Source: UBA6220 sp937870835
GTDB taxonomy: Bacteria > Patescibacteriota > Minisyncoccia > Minisyncoccales > Minisyncoccaceae
Assembly: GCA_035421265.1 (NCBI GenBank)
Contig: DAOLWP010000006.1
Coordinates: forward strand, 1-24,167
DNA: 24,167 bases
Reading direction: 5' to 3'
Below are positions 22,049 through 24,167 of this stretch, one piece after another. How positions within the stretch are numbered: position 1 is the first letter of the stretch; every line of letters begins with the position of its first letter. The translations under genes were made by a program, and so were the position numbers. The notes under the pieces are model-generated. The model was not told the DNA's origin. It saw only the letters and a program-made list of their open reading frames with translations, and searched no databases.

Positions 22049-22917
22049 TTATTTTTTCTTTTCTTTTGCCAAAAATTTATAAAGAAAGAAAATTCAACAG
22101 CAATCCATAGAGCTGCTTCTTGTCGGCTAATATCTTTTTTTAAATAAATTTCTAGGGCTTCCTTAAAAATAGTACGGCCTATTGCAAATCCAATTATAGA
22201 AGGGTAGGGCGCGGCATCACTGAGCCATTGTTTAACTTGTTCTTTTGATTCACCGCGGCCTAAAACAACAATTTTTGAATTGGGTTTTATGGTTTTAATA
22301 ATCATTGGCCAATCTTTTCGTCTCATTCCTTCTAATTTCCAGATAGCAGGAGAAACTATGGTTTGAATTTCTTGAATAGCAAGAACTGTTTTTTGAGCTC
22401 TCTTTTTGTCTTGTTCAATAGTTGAGCCGGTCAATTCTTTGCGAGATAAAGGAACTAAAAGCTCAATTAATAATTTATATTTATATTTTTTACAAAAAGA
22501 GGCTAATTCGTTTAAATTTTTAAGCTGAAATTTATTAAGAGCAGTGTTTTGAGGAATAGGGTCATAACGAAGCAACGCTTTTACATAATCAGGATTTTGC
22601 TTAAGAATATGTTTGCCAAAATTTTTTCCATATTCAAAAGCAAATGATTGACCGCTTTTTTCAACTGGAATACAAAGAGTAATATTTTTTTGATGAGCTT
22701 GCTTAATAATGTCGCTTCCGAATTTCTCATCTACTAAAATGGCTAAATCTTTTTTATTAAAATCTTGACTGGCCAATAAAAAACCTTCAAAAATAATTTT
22801 TTTAAGGTCTTTTATTAATTTTAAGTCAGATGCGGTTGGTTCGCCTTTTATTTTTAAAATGTCTTTTATAAAAGAAGAGCGGTGGTCAAAAGGAAGAATG
22901 TAAATATTTTTTTTCAT
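22045..22917 (-). CDS. DUF2090 (IolC C-terminal-like) TIM-barrel protein
   Basis: A 290-residue protein of the DUF2090 family, related to the C-terminal domain of IolC and to LacD-type aldolases, with a class I aldolase-like barrel. Landmarks, counted from the chosen start, are ILPFDHRSSF (6-15), LVDEKFGSDII, PVEKSGQSFAFEYG, ALLRYDP, KLLIELLVP, PAIWKLEGMRRKDWP, VVLGRGES and IIGFAIGRTIF. I place the start at the ATG at 22917, not the in-frame ATG at 22959, because a near-consensus promoter (22931-22959) lies inside the extra 14 codons and because the family begins near KKxIYILPFDHR. The substrate is unknown; stand-alone copies occur outside inositol catabolism, perhaps as sugar-phosphate or keto-acid aldolases. 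Its stop overlaps the stop of the convergent gene within TTAA (22045-22048). Confidence 0.87.
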   Translation of the reverse strand: MKKNIYILPFDHRSSFIKDILKIKGEPTASDLKLIKDLKKIIFEGFLLASQDFNKKDLAILVDEKFGSDIIKQAHQKNITLCIPVEKSGQSFAFEYGKNFGKHILKQNPDYVKALLRYDPIPQNTALNKFQLKNLNELASFCKKYKYKLLIELLVPLSRKELTGSTIEQDKKRAQKTVLAIQEIQTIVSPAIWKLEGMRRKDWPMIIKTIKPNSKIVVLGRGESKEQVKQWLSDAAPYPSIIGFAIGRTIFKEALEIYLKKDISRQEAALWIAVEFSFFINFWQKKRKNN

Positions 22918-22930
22918 ATATCTATTTAGT

Positions 22931-22959
22931 ATTATAAACGAAGAGGAAAAAGCAGGCAA
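22931..22959 (-). promoter_or_regulatory. Strong start-proximal promoter of the DUF2090 gene
   Basis: On the minus strand TTGCCT (22959-22954), a 17-bp spacer and a perfect TATAAT (22936-22931) precede the ATG at 22917 by 13 nt. This is the same geometry as the promoter at 13808-13836 and predicts a leader of a few nt. It decides the start codon, since the longer frame would begin upstream of the -10. Confidence 0.72.
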
Positions 22960-22976
22960 GCTAAATGTAATTGATT

Positions 22977-24157
22977 TTAGAATCGGCCGGTATAAACAGC
23001 AAGCGGGGGAATGCCATTAAATTCAATAGAACTATAGCTGGCGGTATAGGCGCCGGCACTTAGGATATAAACCCTATCTCCTTCTTTTATATTTTTATCT
23101 AAGCGGTAGCGGAATTGTTCGTATAAAATATCCATACTATCACAAGTGGGACCAGCTAAAATTACTTCTCTTAAATCTTCTAATTTTTTTGGAGACATTT
23201 CAGTAAATATCGGATATTTAATTGCTTCATCCATTGTTTCAATAAGTCCGCCAAATTTTCCAATATCTAAATATACCCAGCTGTAATGATTAGAAGTTGA
23301 TTTTTGGGAAATCATTATAATTTCAGAGACAATTACGCCAGCTTCGCCAACAATAGACCGACCCGGCTCTATTATAATTTCCGGTAAATTTTCTCCAAAA
23401 TCTTCTTTCAAGAATCTTGTAATTTCTTTGGCATAAGTTTCTATATCGCGGGTTGGTTTAAGATATTTAGCTGGCAAACCGCCTCCTAAATTTATCATTT
23501 TTAAGGATATATCCGCGTCTTCTAAAGAAGAAAATAAATAGCGGCATTGAGCAATTGCATCATCCCATTGGCCAATATCTCTTTGTTGGGAACCAACATG
23601 AAAGGAAAGACCATAAGGGATTAAATTCATTTTTTTACATTTTAGGGCTAAACGGAAAATCATATCGGGATGGGGCCAAATTTACGCGAAAGCGGCCAGT
23701 CAGCGCCGCTGCCATCAGACAATAAACGAAAGAAAACTTTTGAGCCGGGCGCTTGGCGGCAAATTTTTTCTAAATCGCTTTCTGAGTCAGTGGCAAAAAG
23801 GCGGACACCTTTTTTATAGGCATAAGCAATATCTTGTTCTTTTTTGATGGTGTTGCCATAGCTAATTTTTTGAGGAGAAACACCTAAGGCTAAAATTTGG
23901 TCTAATTCATAAATTGTAGCAATATCAAAACATGCCCCCTTGGCAATAAGAGTTTTTAGAACCTCATTATTCGGGTTAGCCTTAACCGCATAATATATTT
24001 TTGCAAAAGGCATACAATGTTGCAATTCATCATATTTTTCTTCTACCTTATTAAGGTTAATTATAAGAAAAGGAGTTTTCTTATCTTGAGAAAATTTTTT
24101 AATAGCCTCAAATTCTTCAGGCCGCAGATACTCAGAAAATAAACATTGTTTTTCCAT
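22977..24157 (-). pseudogene. PLP-dependent ornithine/lysine decarboxylase (type III fold), frameshifted
   Basis: Two overlapping frames (24157-23660 and 23663-22977) together make one Orn/Lys/Arg decarboxylase of alanine-racemase fold, which forms putrescine or cadaverine. The first carries the PLP-lysine motif YYAVKANPN (K59) and ends DGSGADWPLSRKFG, then PIPI and a stop. The second resumes (H)PDMIFRLALKC and contains FHVGSQQRD, NLGGGLPAKY, EPGRSIVGEAG, the catalytic-Cys motif GPTCDSMDILYEQF and the C-terminal FNGIPPLAVYTG. Homology jumps frame at a run of four G on the plus strand (23672-23675, CCCC in the mRNA): adding one base gives FG-P-HPDM and a single 393-residue frame of normal family length. 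Everything else is intact, so this is either a very recent mutation or a sequencing error. The gene begins 10 bp inside the window edge, so its promoter is not visible. The substrate cannot be told from sequence alone. Confidence 0.9.
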
Positions 24158-24167
24158 AAAATTTTTT

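Noticed and set aside
23660..23690. Programmed ribosomal frameshift in the decarboxylase
   Set aside because: The shift needed is -1 at GGC CCC, where the P-site codon would re-pair poorly (UGG), and no family precedent is known to me. An indel is simpler.
1..24167. CRISPR array, insertion sequence, prophage or rRNA/tRNA genes
   Set aside because: There are no regularly spaced direct repeats, no transposase or integrase motifs, no phage structural genes and no rRNA or cloverleaf patterns anywhere on either strand.

Overview
The window is an AT-rich bacterial chromosome segment that is densely packed with short gaps. Several traits suggest a member of the Candidate Phyla Radiation (Patescibacteria, perhaps a Parcubacteria-like lineage): low G+C, no Shine-Dalgarno sequence before any of the roughly twenty starts, compact versions of universal enzymes (short UvrA and UvrC), many lineage-type membrane and secreted proteins of unknown function, and a minimal IscU-IscS pair. 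This placement is inference; there is no rRNA or marker gene set in the window to prove it.

Layout: 1-240 is a G+C-rich block of nested hairpins bounded by an 11-bp perfect inverted repeat, unlike anything else here. 242-751 encodes a CYTH-fold protein. 1069-5843 is a four-gene ABC operon of MacA/MacB type: adaptor, ATPase and two paralogous FtsX-like permeases. 6068-11938 is a complete uvrB-uvrA-uvrC nucleotide excision repair operon, preceded by repeats that could be operators and by an extended -10 promoter next to the uvrB start. 12060-13107 carries two small envelope proteins, ending in a strong terminator shared with a convergent gene (13174-13710) for a membrane protein with a CPVC motif.

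13850-17605 holds three membrane-anchored extracytoplasmic proteins: a seven-bladed beta-propeller, a short-repeat protein and a DUF3298-Gmad2 protein. 17627-19176 is iscU-iscS for Fe-S cluster assembly. 19278-20541 is a PspC-domain gene followed by a membrane protein with a GerMN domain, closed by a terminator. 20684-22048 is a beta-CASP metallo-beta-lactamase RNase-like protein, whose stop overlaps the stop of a convergent DUF2090 TIM-barrel gene (22045-22917). The right edge (22977-24157) is a PLP-dependent ornithine/lysine decarboxylase gene broken by a one-base frameshift at a short C run.

Themes: a full DNA damage excision pathway encoded by streamlined proteins; many envelope modules, including Gmad2 and GerMN on separate proteins on either side of the isc genes; and promoters placed so close to start codons that several mRNAs should be leaderless or nearly so, which fits the absence of ribosome-binding sites. 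The most unexplained item is the structured element at the left edge.
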